Source: Rhodovulum sp.
GTDB lineage: Bacteria > Pseudomonadota > Alphaproteobacteria > Rhodobacterales > Rhodobacteraceae
Assembly (NCBI GenBank): GCA_020637615.1
Contig: JACKKC010000007.1
Span: forward strand, 47,725 to 111,724
Direction of reading: 5' to 3'
DNA length: 64,000 nucleotides
In this document: positions 16,833 through 26,298 of the stretch, piece by piece
Position numbering within the stretch: position 1 is the first letter of the stretch
Layout: each line of letters starts with the position of its first letter
The notes under the pieces: generated by a model
Told to the model about the DNA's origin: nothing
Seen by the model: only the letters and a program-made list of their open reading frames with translations
Databases searched by the model: none
Program-made: the position numbers and the translations under genes

Positions 16833-18104
16833 ATGTCCACGATCGAAGTGAAGGTGCCAGACATCGGCGACTTCTCGGATATCCCGGTGATCACGGTCTT
16901 CGTGAATGCCGGCGATACCGTCGCCGCCGATGATCCGCTGATCGAACTGGAATCCGACAAGGCCACCATGGAAGTGCCGTCGCCCGCCGCGGGCAAGGTC
17001 AAGGAGGTCAAGCTCTCCGCCGGCGACCGGGTCTCCGAAGGCAGCCTGGTCCTCATTCTGGAGGCGGCCGGTGCCGGGGCCGAGGCGAAGCCCGCCGCGG
17101 AGGAGTCCAAGGCGGCACCCGCGCCGGCGCCCGCCGCCGCGCCGGCGAAAGCCGCCGCCCCCGCCGCCGCGGTCGACGACGGCGGCTTCGCCACGGCCCA
17201 TGCCTCGCCCTCCGTGCGCGCCTTCGCCCGCCAGCTCGGCGCCGATATCGGCAAGATCAAGGGGACCGGTCGCAAGGGCCGGATCCTGCGCGAGGACGTG
17301 ACGGCCTGGCTGAAGTCCACCTCCGGCGGCGGCGCCGCGCCGGCCGCGGCGGCGGCGCAGGGCGGCATGGGCATCCCGCCGATCCCGGTGGTCGACTTCT
17401 CCAAGTTCGGCACGATCGAGAACGTCGAGATGCCGCGCATCAAGAAGCTCTCGGGTCCGGCGCTGCACCGCTCCTGGCTGAACGTGCCCCATGTCACGCA
17501 TCAGGAAGAGGCGGACATCACCGAGATCGACAAGTACCGCAAGGAACTTGATACGGCCGCGAAACCCGAGGGTTACCGCGTGACGCTCCTGTCGTTTCTC
17601 ATCAAGGCCAGCGTCTCCGCGCTCAAGGAACACTGGGAGGTCAACAGCTCGATCCACCCCGACGGCGACAAGCTGATCCGCAAGAGCTACTACAACATCG
17701 GCTTCGCCGCCGACACGCCCCAGGGTCTCGTGGTCCCCGTCATCAAGGGCGCCGACAGCAAGGGCATCGTGCAGATCTCCAAGGAACTCGGCGAGCTTTC
17801 GGCCAAGGCGCGCAAGGGCGAGCTCAAGAGCGCGGACATGCAGGGCGCGACCTTCACCATCTCCTCGCTTGGCGGCATCGGCGGTGTCGGCTTCACGCCG
17901 ATCGTCAATGCCCCCGAAGTCGCGATCCTCGGCGTGACGCGCTCCAAGATCGCCCCGGTCTGGGACGGCGAGGCCTTCATTCCCCGCAACATCCTGCCGC
18001 TCTCGCTCAGCTACGACCACCGCGCCATCGACGGTGCCCTCGCCGCGCGGTTCTGTGCGTCCTTGAAACACCTGCTCGGCGACGTGCGCCGGCTGCTCCT
18101 GTAG
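16833..18104 (+). CDS. aceF: Pyruvate dehydrogenase E2, dihydrolipoyl acetyltransferase
   Basis: A 423-residue protein. One lipoyl domain (residues 1-80; lipoyl lysine in [12 protein letters not shown]) is followed by an Ala/Pro-rich linker, a peripheral-subunit-binding domain (ASPSVRAFARQLGADIGKI, about residues 127-145), and the acetyltransferase core ending with the catalytic SYDHRAIDGA. E. coli AceF has three lipoyl domains; this one has a single one, as in many alphaproteobacteria. The ATG at 16833 follows GAGGAG. It forms the core of the complex that binds AceE and Lpd. Confidence 0.97.
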   Translation: MSTIEVKVPDIGDFSDIPVITVFVNAGDTVAADDPLIELESDKATMEVPSPAAGKVKEVKLSAGDRVSEGSLVLILEAAGAGAEAKPAAEESKAAPAPAPAAAPAKAAAPAAAVDDGGFATAHASPSVRAFARQLGADIGKIKGTGRKGRILREDVTAWLKSTSGGGAAPAAAAAQGGMGIPPIPVVDFSKFGTIENVEMPRIKKLSGPALHRSWLNVPHVTHQEEADITEIDKYRKELDTAAKPEGYRVTLLSFLIKASVSALKEHWEVNSSIHPDGDKLIRKSYYNIGFAADTPQGLVVPVIKGADSKGIVQISKELGELSAKARKGELKSADMQGATFTISSLGGIGGVGFTPIVNAPEVAILGVTRSKIAPVWDGEAFIPRNILPLSLSYDHRAIDGALAARFCASLKHLLGDVRRLLL

Positions 18105-18116
18105 GAGGCGCGGAAC

Positions 18117-19856
18117 ATGGCCACGGAAATCAAGGTCCCCGACATCGGGGATTTCAACGACGTTCCCGTCATCTCCGTCTTCGTGAAGCCCGGCGACACC
18201 ATCGCCAAGGAAGACCCGCTGGTGGAGCTCGAATCCGACAAGGCGACCATGGAGGTGCCGTCGCCCGCCGCCGGCAAGGTCGTCGAGGTCAAGGTCAAGG
18301 AGGGCGATCGGGTCTCGGAGGGCGCGGTGATCCTCACCCTCGAGGCCGAAGGCGCGGCGGCGGCTCCGGCCCCGGCCGAGGCGCCGAAGGCCGCCCCGGC
18401 CGCGGCACCGGCATCGCGCCCGAGCGCGGCCCAGACCGGCGACATCCATGCCGAGCTTCTCGTGCTCGGCTCCGGCCCCGGCGGCTATACCGCGGCCTTC
18501 CGTGCGGCGGATCTCGGGCTCAAGGTCGTGCTGGTCGAGCGCGATCCCTATCTCGGTGGCGTCTGCCTCAATGTCGGCTGCATCCCCTCGAAGGCGCTGT
18601 TGCACGCGGCCAAGGTCGTCACCGAGGCCGAGGAGATGGCGGGCCACGGCGTCGCCTTCGGCAAGCCCAAGGTCGACATCAACGCGCTGCGCGGCTGGAA
18701 GGAGAGCGTCGTCAAGAAGCTCACCGGTGGCCTCGGCGGTCTCGCCAAGGGCCGGAAGGTGCAGGTCGTGACCGGGAAGGGCACCTTCGCGGGCCCGAAC
18801 CTCCTGAACGTCGAGACCCCGGACGGCGCGAAATCCGTCAGCTTCGACCAGTGCATCATCGCCGCCGGCTCGGAGCCGGTGCGCCTGCCCTTCGTCCCGC
18901 ATGACGATCCGCGGGTGATCGATTCGACCGGGGCGCTGGAACTCGCCGATGTGCCCAAGCGGCTCCTGGTGATCGGCGGCGGCATCATCGGCCTGGAGAT
19001 GGCCTGCGTCTACGACGCGCTCGGCTCCAAGGTCACCGTCATCGAGCTGATGGACCAGATCATCCCCGGTGCCGACAAGGACATCGTCAAGCCGCTCCAC
19101 AAGCGCATCGAGGGCCGCTACGAGGCGATCCACCTCGGCGCCAAGGTCACGGGCGTCGAGGCGATGAAGACCGGCCTGAAGGTCTCCATGGAAGGGCCGA
19201 AGGGCGCCTTCAGCGACACCTTCGACCGGGTGCTCGTCGCGGTCGGGCGCCGGCCCAACGGCAAGTTGCTCGGGCTCGAGGCCGCGGGCGTCACGGTCGA
19301 CGAGCGCGGCTTCGTGCCGGTCGACAAGCAGCAGCGCACCAATGTCGGCCATATCTTCGCCATCGGCGACGTGGTCGGCCAGCCGATGCTCGCCCACAAG
19401 GCGGTGCACGAGGGCAAGGTCGCGGCCGAGGTCGCCGCGGGCGAGAACCGCGTCTTCGACGCGCGGGTGATCCCCTCGGTCGCCTATACCGATCCCGAGA
19501 TCGCCTGGGTCGGCATGACCGAGACCGAAGCCAAGGCCAAGGGCGTCAAATACGGCAAGGGCGTCTTTCCCTGGGCCGCCTCGGGCCGCTCGCTCAGCCT
19601 GGGCCGGGACGAGGGCATCACCAAGCTGCTCTTCGACGAGGAGAACGAGCGGGTGATCGGCGCGGGCATCGTCGGGCCGAACGCGGGCGATCTGGTCGCG
19701 GAGGTAGCGCTCGCCATCGAGATGGGGGCCGACGCCACCGACATCGGCCAGACCATCCACCCGCATCCGACCCTGTCGGAGACGGTGAACTTCGCGGCGG
19801 AGATGTTCGAAGGCACCATCACCGATCTCATTCCCCCGAAGAGGAAAAAGGCATGA
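18117..19856 (+). CDS. lpdA: Dihydrolipoyl dehydrogenase with N-terminal lipoyl domain (E3)
   Basis: A 579-residue protein, about 110 longer than ordinary Lpd because an extra lipoyl domain occupies residues 1-80 ([16 protein letters not shown]). It closely resembles the AceF lipoyl domain of the preceding gene, so it probably arose by local duplication. After a Pro/Ala linker comes the flavoprotein: [11 protein letters not shown], the redox disulfide [16 protein letters not shown], the NAD-binding [10 protein letters not shown] and the C-terminal HPHPTLSE base pair. It reoxidises dihydrolipoamide with NAD. Its stop overlaps the pntA start by 4 bp. Confidence 0.96.
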   Translation: MATEIKVPDIGDFNDVPVISVFVKPGDTIAKEDPLVELESDKATMEVPSPAAGKVVEVKVKEGDRVSEGAVILTLEAEGAAAAPAPAEAPKAAPAAAPASRPSAAQTGDIHAELLVLGSGPGGYTAAFRAADLGLKVVLVERDPYLGGVCLNVGCIPSKALLHAAKVVTEAEEMAGHGVAFGKPKVDINALRGWKESVVKKLTGGLGGLAKGRKVQVVTGKGTFAGPNLLNVETPDGAKSVSFDQCIIAAGSEPVRLPFVPHDDPRVIDSTGALELADVPKRLLVIGGGIIGLEMACVYDALGSKVTVIELMDQIIPGADKDIVKPLHKRIEGRYEAIHLGAKVTGVEAMKTGLKVSMEGPKGAFSDTFDRVLVAVGRRPNGKLLGLEAAGVTVDERGFVPVDKQQRTNVGHIFAIGDVVGQPMLAHKAVHEGKVAAEVAAGENRVFDARVIPSVAYTDPEIAWVGMTETEAKAKGVKYGKGVFPWAASGRSLSLGRDEGITKLLFDEENERVIGAGIVGPNAGDLVAEVALAIEMGADATDIGQTIHPHPTLSETVNFAAEMFEGTITDLIPPKRKKA

Positions 19857-21424
19857 TCATCGGCGCACCAGCAGAAATCATCGAGGGCGAGCGGAGGGTC
19901 GCCCTGACGCCCGCTTCGGCGGCCGCATTGGCCAAGCTCGGTTATTCCTGCGTGGTGCAATCCGGCGCCGGAACCGGCGCCGGCATCACCGACGAGGCCT
20001 ATCGCGCCGCCGGGGTCGAGGTCCTGGCGGATGCGGCGGGGGTCTGGGAGCGCGCCGACGTCATCGCCAAGGTGCGCCCGCCCGAGCCCTCCGAGGTCGA
20101 GCATGCGCGCAAGGACCAGATCCTGATCTCGTTCCTCTATCCCGCGCAGAACGGTGAGCTTCTGGAGAACCTCAGGGCGAGGGGCGTCACGTCCCTCGCC
20201 ATGGACATGGTGCCCCGCATCAGCCGGGCCCAGAAGATGGACGCGCTCTCGTCCATGGCCAATATCGCCGGCTACCGGGCGGTGATCGAGGCGGGCAACA
20301 ACTTCGGCCGCTTCTTCACCGGCCAGGTCACGGCCGCCGGCAAGGTGCCGCCCGCCAAGGTCCTCGTGATCGGCGCGGGCGTCGCCGGGCTCGCCGCCAT
20401 CGGCACCTCCACCTCCCTCGGCGCGATCACCTACGCCTTCGACGTGCGCCCCGAGGTGGCCGAGCAGATCGAATCGATGGGGGCGGAATTCGTCTTCCTC
20501 GACTTCGAGGACGCCAGCCAGGACGGGGCGGCGACCGGCGGCTACGCCGCGCCCTCCTCGCCCGAATTCCGCGAGAAGCAGCTGGAGAAATTCCGCGAAC
20601 TCGCCCCCGAGATGGACATCGTCATCACCACCGCGCTGATCCCCGGCCGCGACGCGCCGGTGCTCTGGACGAAGGACATGGTGGCGGCGATGAAGCCGGG
20701 CTCGGTCATCGTCGATCTCGCGGCCGAGCGCGGCGGGAATTGCGAGCTCACCGTCGCCGACCAGAAGGTCGTGAGCGAGAACGGCGTCACCATCGTCGGC
20801 TACACCGATTTCCCGAGCCGCATGGCCACCCAGGCCTCCACGCTCTACGGCAACAACATCCGCCACATGCTCGACGACCTGACCCCGGAGAAGAACGGGG
20901 TGCCGGTCGTGAACATGGAGGACGACGTGATCCGCGGCGCCACCGTGACCCACGGCGGCGAGATCACCTGGCCGCCGCCGCCCCCGAAGGTCCAGGCGAT
21001 CGCCAAGGCCGCGCCGAAGAAGGCCGCGGTCGAATCCGCCGAGGAGAAGGCCGCCCGCGAACTCGCCGAACTGCGCGAATCCGGACGGCGCCAGACGATC
21101 CTGCTCGCGGCGGGCGCCGTGCTGACGCTGCTCGTGGGCAGCGTCGCCCCGGTCAGCTTCATGCAGCATTTCATCGTCTTCGCCCTGGCCTGCTTCGTCG
21201 GCTTCCACGTGATCTGGAACGTGGCCCACGCGCTGCACACGCCGCTCATGGCGATCACCAACGCGATCTCCTCGATCATCATCCTCGGGGCGCTGCTCCA
21301 GGTCGGATCGGCGAGCGGGATCGTGATGTTCCTCGCGGCCGTGTCGATCCTGATCGCCTCGGTCAACATCTTCGGCGGGTTCCTCGTGACCCGGCGGATG
21401 CTCGCGATGTTCCAGAAGAGCTGA
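19853..21424 (+). CDS. pntA: NAD(P) transhydrogenase alpha subunit, fused form
   Basis: A 523-residue protein: the NAD(H)-binding domain I (residues 1-380, with [19 protein letters not shown] and the mobile-loop region [20 protein letters not shown]), a charged linker, then about four membrane helices (residues 415-515). In Rhodospirillum the subunit is split into two genes; here it is one chain, as in E. coli. With PntB it uses the proton-motive force to drive NADPH formation from NADH. It starts in the lpd stop codon (ATGA), so it is co-translated with PDH. Confidence 0.96.
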   Translation: MIIGAPAEIIEGERRVALTPASAAALAKLGYSCVVQSGAGTGAGITDEAYRAAGVEVLADAAGVWERADVIAKVRPPEPSEVEHARKDQILISFLYPAQNGELLENLRARGVTSLAMDMVPRISRAQKMDALSSMANIAGYRAVIEAGNNFGRFFTGQVTAAGKVPPAKVLVIGAGVAGLAAIGTSTSLGAITYAFDVRPEVAEQIESMGAEFVFLDFEDASQDGAATGGYAAPSSPEFREKQLEKFRELAPEMDIVITTALIPGRDAPVLWTKDMVAAMKPGSVIVDLAAERGGNCELTVADQKVVSENGVTIVGYTDFPSRMATQASTLYGNNIRHMLDDLTPEKNGVPVVNMEDDVIRGATVTHGGEITWPPPPPKVQAIAKAAPKKAAVESAEEKAARELAELRESGRRQTILLAAGAVLTLLVGSVAPVSFMQHFIVFALACFVGFHVIWNVAHALHTPLMAITNAISSIIILGALLQVGSASGIVMFLAAVSILIASVNIFGGFLVTRRMLAMFQKS

Positions 21425-21437
21425 GGGGACGGGACGC

Positions 21438-22874
21438 ATGAACATCGGTCTGGTCACGGCCGCCTATCTTGCGGCGGCGGTCCTCTTCATCCTCGCGCTC
21501 GGCGGGCTCTCCAACCAGGAGAAGGCCAAGCGCGCGATCTGGTACGGCATCATCGGCATGGCGCTGGCGGTGCTCGCGACCATCTTCGGGCCCGGGTCCG
21601 GTGCCTGGTGGCTCTCGATCCCGATGATCGCCATCGGCGGCGTGGCGGGCGCCTGGGTGGCGGGCAGGGTGCAGATGACCCAGATGCCCGAGCTTGTCGC
21701 GGGCTTCCACAGCCTCGTCGGCCTCGCCGCCGTCTTCATCGGGCTCAACGCCGATGTCGAGGCGAGCCGCGCCGTCGCGGCCCTCGCCGCGGGCACGGCC
21801 GAGGAACTCACCGGCTTCGCGGGCACGCTGGCGCACAAGACGCCGGTCGAATTCGCGATCATGCGGGTGGAGATCTTCCTCGGCATCTTCATCGGCGCGG
21901 TGACCTTCACCGGCTCCATCGTCGCCTATGGCAAGCTCGCCGGCCGGATCGACGCCAAGCCGCTCACCCTGCCGATGCGCCACCAGATCAACCTCGGCGC
22001 GGGCGCGCTCGCGCTCCTGCTCGGCATCCTCTATTTCTACGGGGCGGGCATCTGGACGATGCTGCTCGTGGCGATCATCGCCGGCGGCATCGGCTGGCAC
22101 CTGATCATGGCGATCGGCGGCGCCGACATGCCGGTGGTCATCTCCATGCTCAACTCCTATTCGGGCTGGGCCGCGGCGGCGATCGGCTTCACGCTGGGCA
22201 ACGACCTCCTGATCGTCACCGGCGCGCTGGTTGGCTCCTCGGGTGCGATCCTGAGCTACATCATGTGCCGGGCGATGAACCGCAACTTTGTCTCCGTCAT
22301 CCTCGGCGGCTTCGGCGGCGCGGCCGTGGCGAGTGCGGCGATCGAGGGCGAGATGATCGCCATCGACGCCGACGGCGTGGCCGCCGCGCTCGACGAGGCC
22401 GACAGCGTCATCATCGTGCCGGGCTACGGCATGGCGGTGGCCCAGGCGCAGCAGTCGATCTCCGAGCTGACCAAGCGGCTGCGCGCCAAGGGCAAGGAGG
22501 TGCGCTTCGCGATCCATCCGGTCGCCGGCCGCCTGCCGGGGCACATGAACGTGCTGCTCGCCGAGGCCAAGGTTCCCTATGACATCGTGCTCGAGATGGA
22601 CGAGATCAACGCCGACTTCCCCTCCACGGACGTCGCCATCGTCATCGGCTCGAACGACATCGTGAACCCGGCCGCCCAGGAGGATCCGGGCTCGCCGATC
22701 GCCGGCATGCCGGTGCTCGAGGTCTGGAAGGCCAAGCAGGTCTTCGTGATGAAGCGCGGCCAGGGAACCGGCTATTCCGGCATCGAGAACCCGCTGTTCT
22801 TCAAGGAAAACACCCGCATGTTCTACGGCGATGCCAAGGCGAGCGTCGACGCGCTGCTCGCGCGGATCAGCTGA
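21438..22874 (+). CDS. pntB: NAD(P) transhydrogenase beta subunit
   Basis: A 478-residue protein, standard PntB length. It has about eight or nine membrane helices (domain II, residues 5-270, with the His/Asn proton-channel region [12 protein letters not shown] and INLG segments). The NADP-binding domain III begins at [13 protein letters not shown], with [19 protein letters not shown] and [20 protein letters not shown] further on. The gene lies 13 bp after pntA and is the last of the PDH/transhydrogenase operon. A hairpin follows at 22889. Confidence 0.97.
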   Translation: MNIGLVTAAYLAAAVLFILALGGLSNQEKAKRAIWYGIIGMALAVLATIFGPGSGAWWLSIPMIAIGGVAGAWVAGRVQMTQMPELVAGFHSLVGLAAVFIGLNADVEASRAVAALAAGTAEELTGFAGTLAHKTPVEFAIMRVEIFLGIFIGAVTFTGSIVAYGKLAGRIDAKPLTLPMRHQINLGAGALALLLGILYFYGAGIWTMLLVAIIAGGIGWHLIMAIGGADMPVVISMLNSYSGWAAAAIGFTLGNDLLIVTGALVGSSGAILSYIMCRAMNRNFVSVILGGFGGAAVASAAIEGEMIAIDADGVAAALDEADSVIIVPGYGMAVAQAQQSISELTKRLRAKGKEVRFAIHPVAGRLPGHMNVLLAEAKVPYDIVLEMDEINADFPSTDVAIVIGSNDIVNPAAQEDPGSPIAGMPVLEVWKAKQVFVMKRGQGTGYSGIENPLFFKENTRMFYGDAKASVDALLARIS

Positions 22875-22888
22875 CGCACATCACCTGC

Positions 22889-22910
22889 GGCCGGCGCCCC
22901 ATCGCCGGCC
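22889..22910 (+). terminator. Hairpin after pntB
   Basis: GGCCGGCG and CGCCGGCC (22889-22896 and 22903-22910) pair perfectly around a 6-base loop, 14 bases past the pntB stop. The following bases are not T-rich, so this is a weak or Rho-assisted terminator at best. Confidence 0.35.
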
Positions 22911-23048
22911 AAGTCCCTTGCCCTGTGCGCCAAGCTGTGCCACAGACGCTCCCGTGCCGTCCGTGGAGTCCCGTGTCATAAGTTACTGGTTTGAAATGGT
23001 TGCGACCCCGCCCGCCCGCGCTATTCCCGCAACGCACGGACGCCGCCC

Positions 23049-24251
23049 GTGACGCTGGTCACCACCACCGACGCGCTGGCCCGCTTCTGCGCCGATAGCG
23101 CGGGGGCGCCCTATGTCACCGCCGACACCGAGTTCCTGCGCGAGCGCACCTATTACGCCCAGCTCTGCCTCGTTCAGCTCGCCCGCCCCGGCGAGGGCGA
23201 GGAGAACGCGATCCTGATCGACGCCCTCGCCGAGGGCCTGTCGCTGGAGCCGCTCTACGAGCTCTTCCGCAACCGCGCGGTCACCAAGGTCTTCCATGCC
23301 GCCCGGCAGGATCTGGAGATCTTCGCGACCGCCGCCGGCGTGCTGCCCGAGCCCTTCTTCGACACCCAGGTCGCGGCGATGGTCTGCGGCTACGGCGACC
23401 AGGTCGGCTACGAGACGCTGGTGCGCCAGATCGCGCGCGCCGGCATCGACAAGTCCTCGCGCTTCACCGACTGGAGCCGCCGGCCGCTCAGCGAGGCCCA
23501 GAAGGCCTATGCGCTGGCCGACGTCACGCATCTGCGCCGCATCTACGAGGTTCTTGCCAGGCGGCTGGAGGCGACGGGGCGCGCCGCCTGGGTCGAGGAG
23601 GAGCTGGCGGTCCTGACCGACCCCGCGACCTACCGCAGCGATCCCGCGGATGCCTGGATGCGGATCAAGACCCGCTCGAACGCGCCGCGCTTCATCGCGG
23701 CGCTGCGCGAGCTCGCGCGGCTGCGCGAGACCCTCGCCATCGCCCGGGATGTGCCGCGCAACCGCATCCTCAAGGATGACGCCCTGCTGGAGCTGGCCGC
23801 CAACCGGCCCCGCACCCCGGAGGATCTGGGCAAGTCGCGCCTGCTCCTGCGCGAGGCGCGGCGCGGCGAGGTCGCCGAGGGCATCCTCGCCGCCATCGCC
23901 GCCGCCGAGGCGGTGCGGGTCCAGGACGTGCCGCGCCCCCAGGAGGCGCCGGTGCGGCGCGCCGGGGCCGAGGCGCTGGGCGAGCTCCTGCGGGTGCTGC
24001 TCAAGGCCCGCGCCGAGGCCGAGGGCGTGGCGCAGCGGCTGATCGCCTCCAGCGCCGACCTCGACCGCATCGCCTCGGAGGAGGCGCCGGAGGTGCCGGC
24101 GATGGCGGGCTGGCGGTTCGAGCTCTTCGGGCGGGACGCGCTGCGGCTCAAGCGCGGCGAGATCGCGCTTTCCGCCGACGGATCGAGCGTCCGGGTGGTC
24201 GAGCTGGCGCCGGCCGAGCCGCCGCGGCTCAGGGCAGGCGAAGTGTCCTGA
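23049..24251 (+). CDS. rnd: Ribonuclease D
   Basis: A 400-residue 3'-5' exoribonuclease of the DEDD family. The Exo motifs are visible: TADTEFLRE (Exo I, residues 22-30), the Exo II region with HAARQDLEIF, and YALADVTHLRRIY (Exo III, Tyr and Asp). A first HRDC domain follows at about residues 205-285 (SNAPRFIAALRELARLRE), with a C-terminal region after it. It trims tRNA 3' ends. It starts with GTG at 23049. Its last 23 bp overlap the end of a convergent lipoprotein gene. Confidence 0.93.
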   Translation: MTLVTTTDALARFCADSAGAPYVTADTEFLRERTYYAQLCLVQLARPGEGEENAILIDALAEGLSLEPLYELFRNRAVTKVFHAARQDLEIFATAAGVLPEPFFDTQVAAMVCGYGDQVGYETLVRQIARAGIDKSSRFTDWSRRPLSEAQKAYALADVTHLRRIYEVLARRLEATGRAAWVEEELAVLTDPATYRSDPADAWMRIKTRSNAPRFIAALRELARLRETLAIARDVPRNRILKDDALLELAANRPRTPEDLGKSRLLLREARRGEVAEGILAAIAAAEAVRVQDVPRPQEAPVRRAGAEALGELLRVLLKARAEAEGVAQRLIASSADLDRIASEEAPEVPAMAGWRFELFGRDALRLKRGEIALSADGSSVRVVELAPAEPPRLRAGEVS

Positions 24252-24675
24252 CCTGGTCCGCGCCGGTGATCCGGACGGTCTTGACCTTCTTCAGCGCCAG
24301 CGCGGGAATGAAGAGCGCGGCCTCGATCTCGCGCGTCCGCGTCGGGCCGACCGCCTCCACCACGTCCGGCGGGACCGCCACCAGCTGATAGGCCAGCACG
24401 CCCGCGGCATCCGGCTCGCCGCCGTTCTCCGCCAGGAGGTCGCCGGCGTAATAGCCTTGCGTGGGGGCCACGCCATAGACCCGCAGGATCAGGCCGTAGA
24501 GCCCCTGATCGACCACCGCGTCCCGCAGCGGGATCGCCACCGGCTCGGGCGGCGGATCGGGGCGCAGCTGATAGGCCCCGGTGCCGGCGCCCTCCCGCCC
24601 CAGAAAATCCGGGATCTCGTAGGAACAGCCGGCGAGGCCGAGAAGACAGCCGAGGATCAGGGGTCCGTGTCGCAT
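24229..24675 (-). CDS. Hypothetical lipoprotein
   Basis: A 148-residue protein with a lipoprotein signal: a Met-Arg start, a hydrophobic core, and the lipobox LAGC (Cys about residue 17). The mature part is rich in Pro and Gly at the start (RPDPPPEPVAIPLRDAV) and otherwise globular. I do not recognise the family. The ATG at 24675 is chosen because it begins the signal directly; the frame stays open further upstream without sense. It is divergent from sufE and overlaps the rnd end by 23 bp. Confidence 0.72.
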   Translation of the reverse strand: MRHGPLILGCLLGLAGCSYEIPDFLGREGAGTGAYQLRPDPPPEPVAIPLRDAVVDQGLYGLILRVYGVAPTQGYYAGDLLAENGGEPDAAGVLAYQLVAVPPDVVEAVGPTRTREIEAALFIPALALKKVKTVRITGADQVRTLRLP

Positions 24676-24821
24676 TCGTCCGCGCCGCAATTCCGGTCCC
24701 GGGGCATAGACGCTCGCGCGGGCCTTGGAAAGGCCAAACTCCGCGCTGCCGCCGCCTGGATCTGGACGCGGCCCCGGCAAGGGCTTACATCGCAGCCCAA
24801 CCGCAGCTCAGGACATGCCGC

Positions 24822-25253
24822 GTGGCCACCGAACGCTTCGAGGAGATCGTCGAGGATTTCGCCTTCCTGGAGGATTGGGAGGACCGGTACCGCTATGTCA
24901 TCGACCTCGGAAAGGCGATGCCGGCGCTCGACGACGCGCTGAGGACGCCCGAGACCAAGGTCGAGGGCTGCGCCAGCCAGGTCTGGATCGTGCCGCGGCT
25001 CGAAGGCGCCGGCCGCGCGGCCCGCTTCGACTTCCGCGGCGATTCGGACGCGATGATCGTGCGCGGCCTGATCGCGGTGCTGCACGCGCTCTATGCCGGG
25101 CTCGATCCCGGGCAGGTGCTGGCCGTGGACGCGCCGGGCGAGCTCGGGCGGCTCGGGCTCGACCAGCATCTCTCCTCGCAGCGGTCGAACGGGCTGCGGG
25201 CCATGGTGGGACGGATGCGCGCCATCGCCCAGGGCGCGCTGGCGCAGGCTTGA
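24822..25253 (+). CDS. sufE: SufE-like sulfur acceptor protein
   Basis: A 143-residue protein of the SufE/CsdE family. The conserved segment KVEGCASQVWIVPRL (residues 46-60) contains the cysteine that accepts sulfur from the desulfurase SufS. The C-terminal GLDQHLSSQRSNGLRAMVGRM is the second family block. It stimulates SufS in Fe-S cluster assembly; the rest of the suf operon is not in this window, so it stands apart. The start is a GTG at 24822. It ends 22 bp before bmt. Confidence 0.93.
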   Translation: MATERFEEIVEDFAFLEDWEDRYRYVIDLGKAMPALDDALRTPETKVEGCASQVWIVPRLEGAGRAARFDFRGDSDAMIVRGLIAVLHALYAGLDPGQVLAVDAPGELGRLGLDQHLSSQRSNGLRAMVGRMRAIAQGALAQA

Positions 25254-25275
25254 GATCTTGGAGACGGCAAGGGAC

Positions 25276-26289
25276 ATGACCACGACATTGCAGGCCCTGC
25301 TCGCGGGGCGCGACTGGCTGCTGGCGGACGGCGCCACCGGCACCAACCTCTTCAACATGGGGCTCGAATCCGGCGAGGCGCCGGAATTGTGGAACCTCGC
25401 CGCGCCGGAGAAGGTGCGCGCGCTCTATGACGGCTCGATCGGGGCCGGCAGCGACCTGTTCCTGACCAACAGCTTCGGCGGCAACGCCAGCCGGCTCAAG
25501 CTGCACGACGCCGACGGGCAGGTGCGGGAGCTGAACCGGATCGCCGCCGCCATCGGCCGCGAGGCCGCCGAGGCCGCCGGGCGGCCGGTGGTGGTCGCGG
25601 GCTCCATGGGGCCGACCGGGGAGATCATGGCGCCGCTCGGCCCGCTGACCGTGGCGGCGGCGGCGGACATGTTCGAGGAACAGGCGCGCGGCCTGCTCGA
25701 GGGCGGCGCGGACGTGCTCTGGGTCGAGACGATCTCGGCCCCCGACGAATTCGAGGCGGCCGCGCTCGGCATCGCGCGCACCGGCGCGCCCTGGGTCGGA
25801 ACCATGAGCTTCGACACCGCGGGGCGCACGATGATGGGCGTGACCTCGGGCGACATGGTCCGCCTCGTGGCCGGGCTCGCGCATCAGCCGCTGGCCTTCG
25901 GCGCGAATTGCGGCGTCGGCGCCTCGGACCTCTTGCGCACCGTGCTCGGCATGGCCGCGGCTCAGCCCGCCCTGCCGATCGTCGCCAAGGGCAATGCCGG
26001 CATCCCGAAGTTCGTCGACGGCCACATCCACTACGACGGCACGCCCGAGCTCATGGCCGATTACGCGGTGCTCGCGCGCGACTGCGGCGCGAAGATCATC
26101 GGCGGCTGCTGCGGCACCACCCCGGCCCATCTCGCCGCCATGCGCCGCGCGCTCGAGACCACGGAGCCGGGACCGGCGCCCGATCTCGCCGCCATCAGCG
26201 CGCGGCTCGGCGAATTCTCCTCCGGCAGCGACGGCATGGAGCCCGAGAGCGGCGGCGGCGGACGCGAACGCCGCCGGCGGCGCGGCTGA
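25276..26289 (+). CDS. bmt: Homocysteine S-methyltransferase family protein (BHMT type), probable split methionine synthase part
   Basis: A 337-residue TIM-barrel methyltransferase (PF02574). The zinc site is complete: a Cys in GANCGVG and the pair in GGCCGTTPAH. LADGATGTNLFNMGL is the N-terminal signature. By itself it could be a betaine-homocysteine methyltransferase. In Phaeobacter and Dinoroseobacter, mutant-fitness work (Price and colleagues, 2018, from memory) showed a homologue acting as the homocysteine-binding part of a three-piece cobalamin methionine synthase. The corrinoid protein and DUF1638 gene nearby support that role here. The C-terminus has a Gly/Arg-rich tail. It follows sufE closely, which may reflect shared transcription. 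Confidence 0.85.
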   Translation: MTTTLQALLAGRDWLLADGATGTNLFNMGLESGEAPELWNLAAPEKVRALYDGSIGAGSDLFLTNSFGGNASRLKLHDADGQVRELNRIAAAIGREAAEAAGRPVVVAGSMGPTGEIMAPLGPLTVAAAADMFEEQARGLLEGGADVLWVETISAPDEFEAAALGIARTGAPWVGTMSFDTAGRTMMGVTSGDMVRLVAGLAHQPLAFGANCGVGASDLLRTVLGMAAAQPALPIVAKGNAGIPKFVDGHIHYDGTPELMADYAVLARDCGAKIIGGCCGTTPAHLAAMRRALETTEPGPAPDLAAISARLGEFSSGSDGMEPESGGGGRERRRRRG

Positions 26290-26298
26290 GGGCAGGCC

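Noticed and set aside
13578..19766. Very long open frame on the minus strand opposite the pdh genes (over 2000 codons)
   Set aside because: It mirrors the aceE, aceF and lpd codons on the other strand. In GC-rich DNA the antisense frame with wobble-position complement rarely meets stops. Composition is His/Asp/Arg/Gly-rich without motifs.
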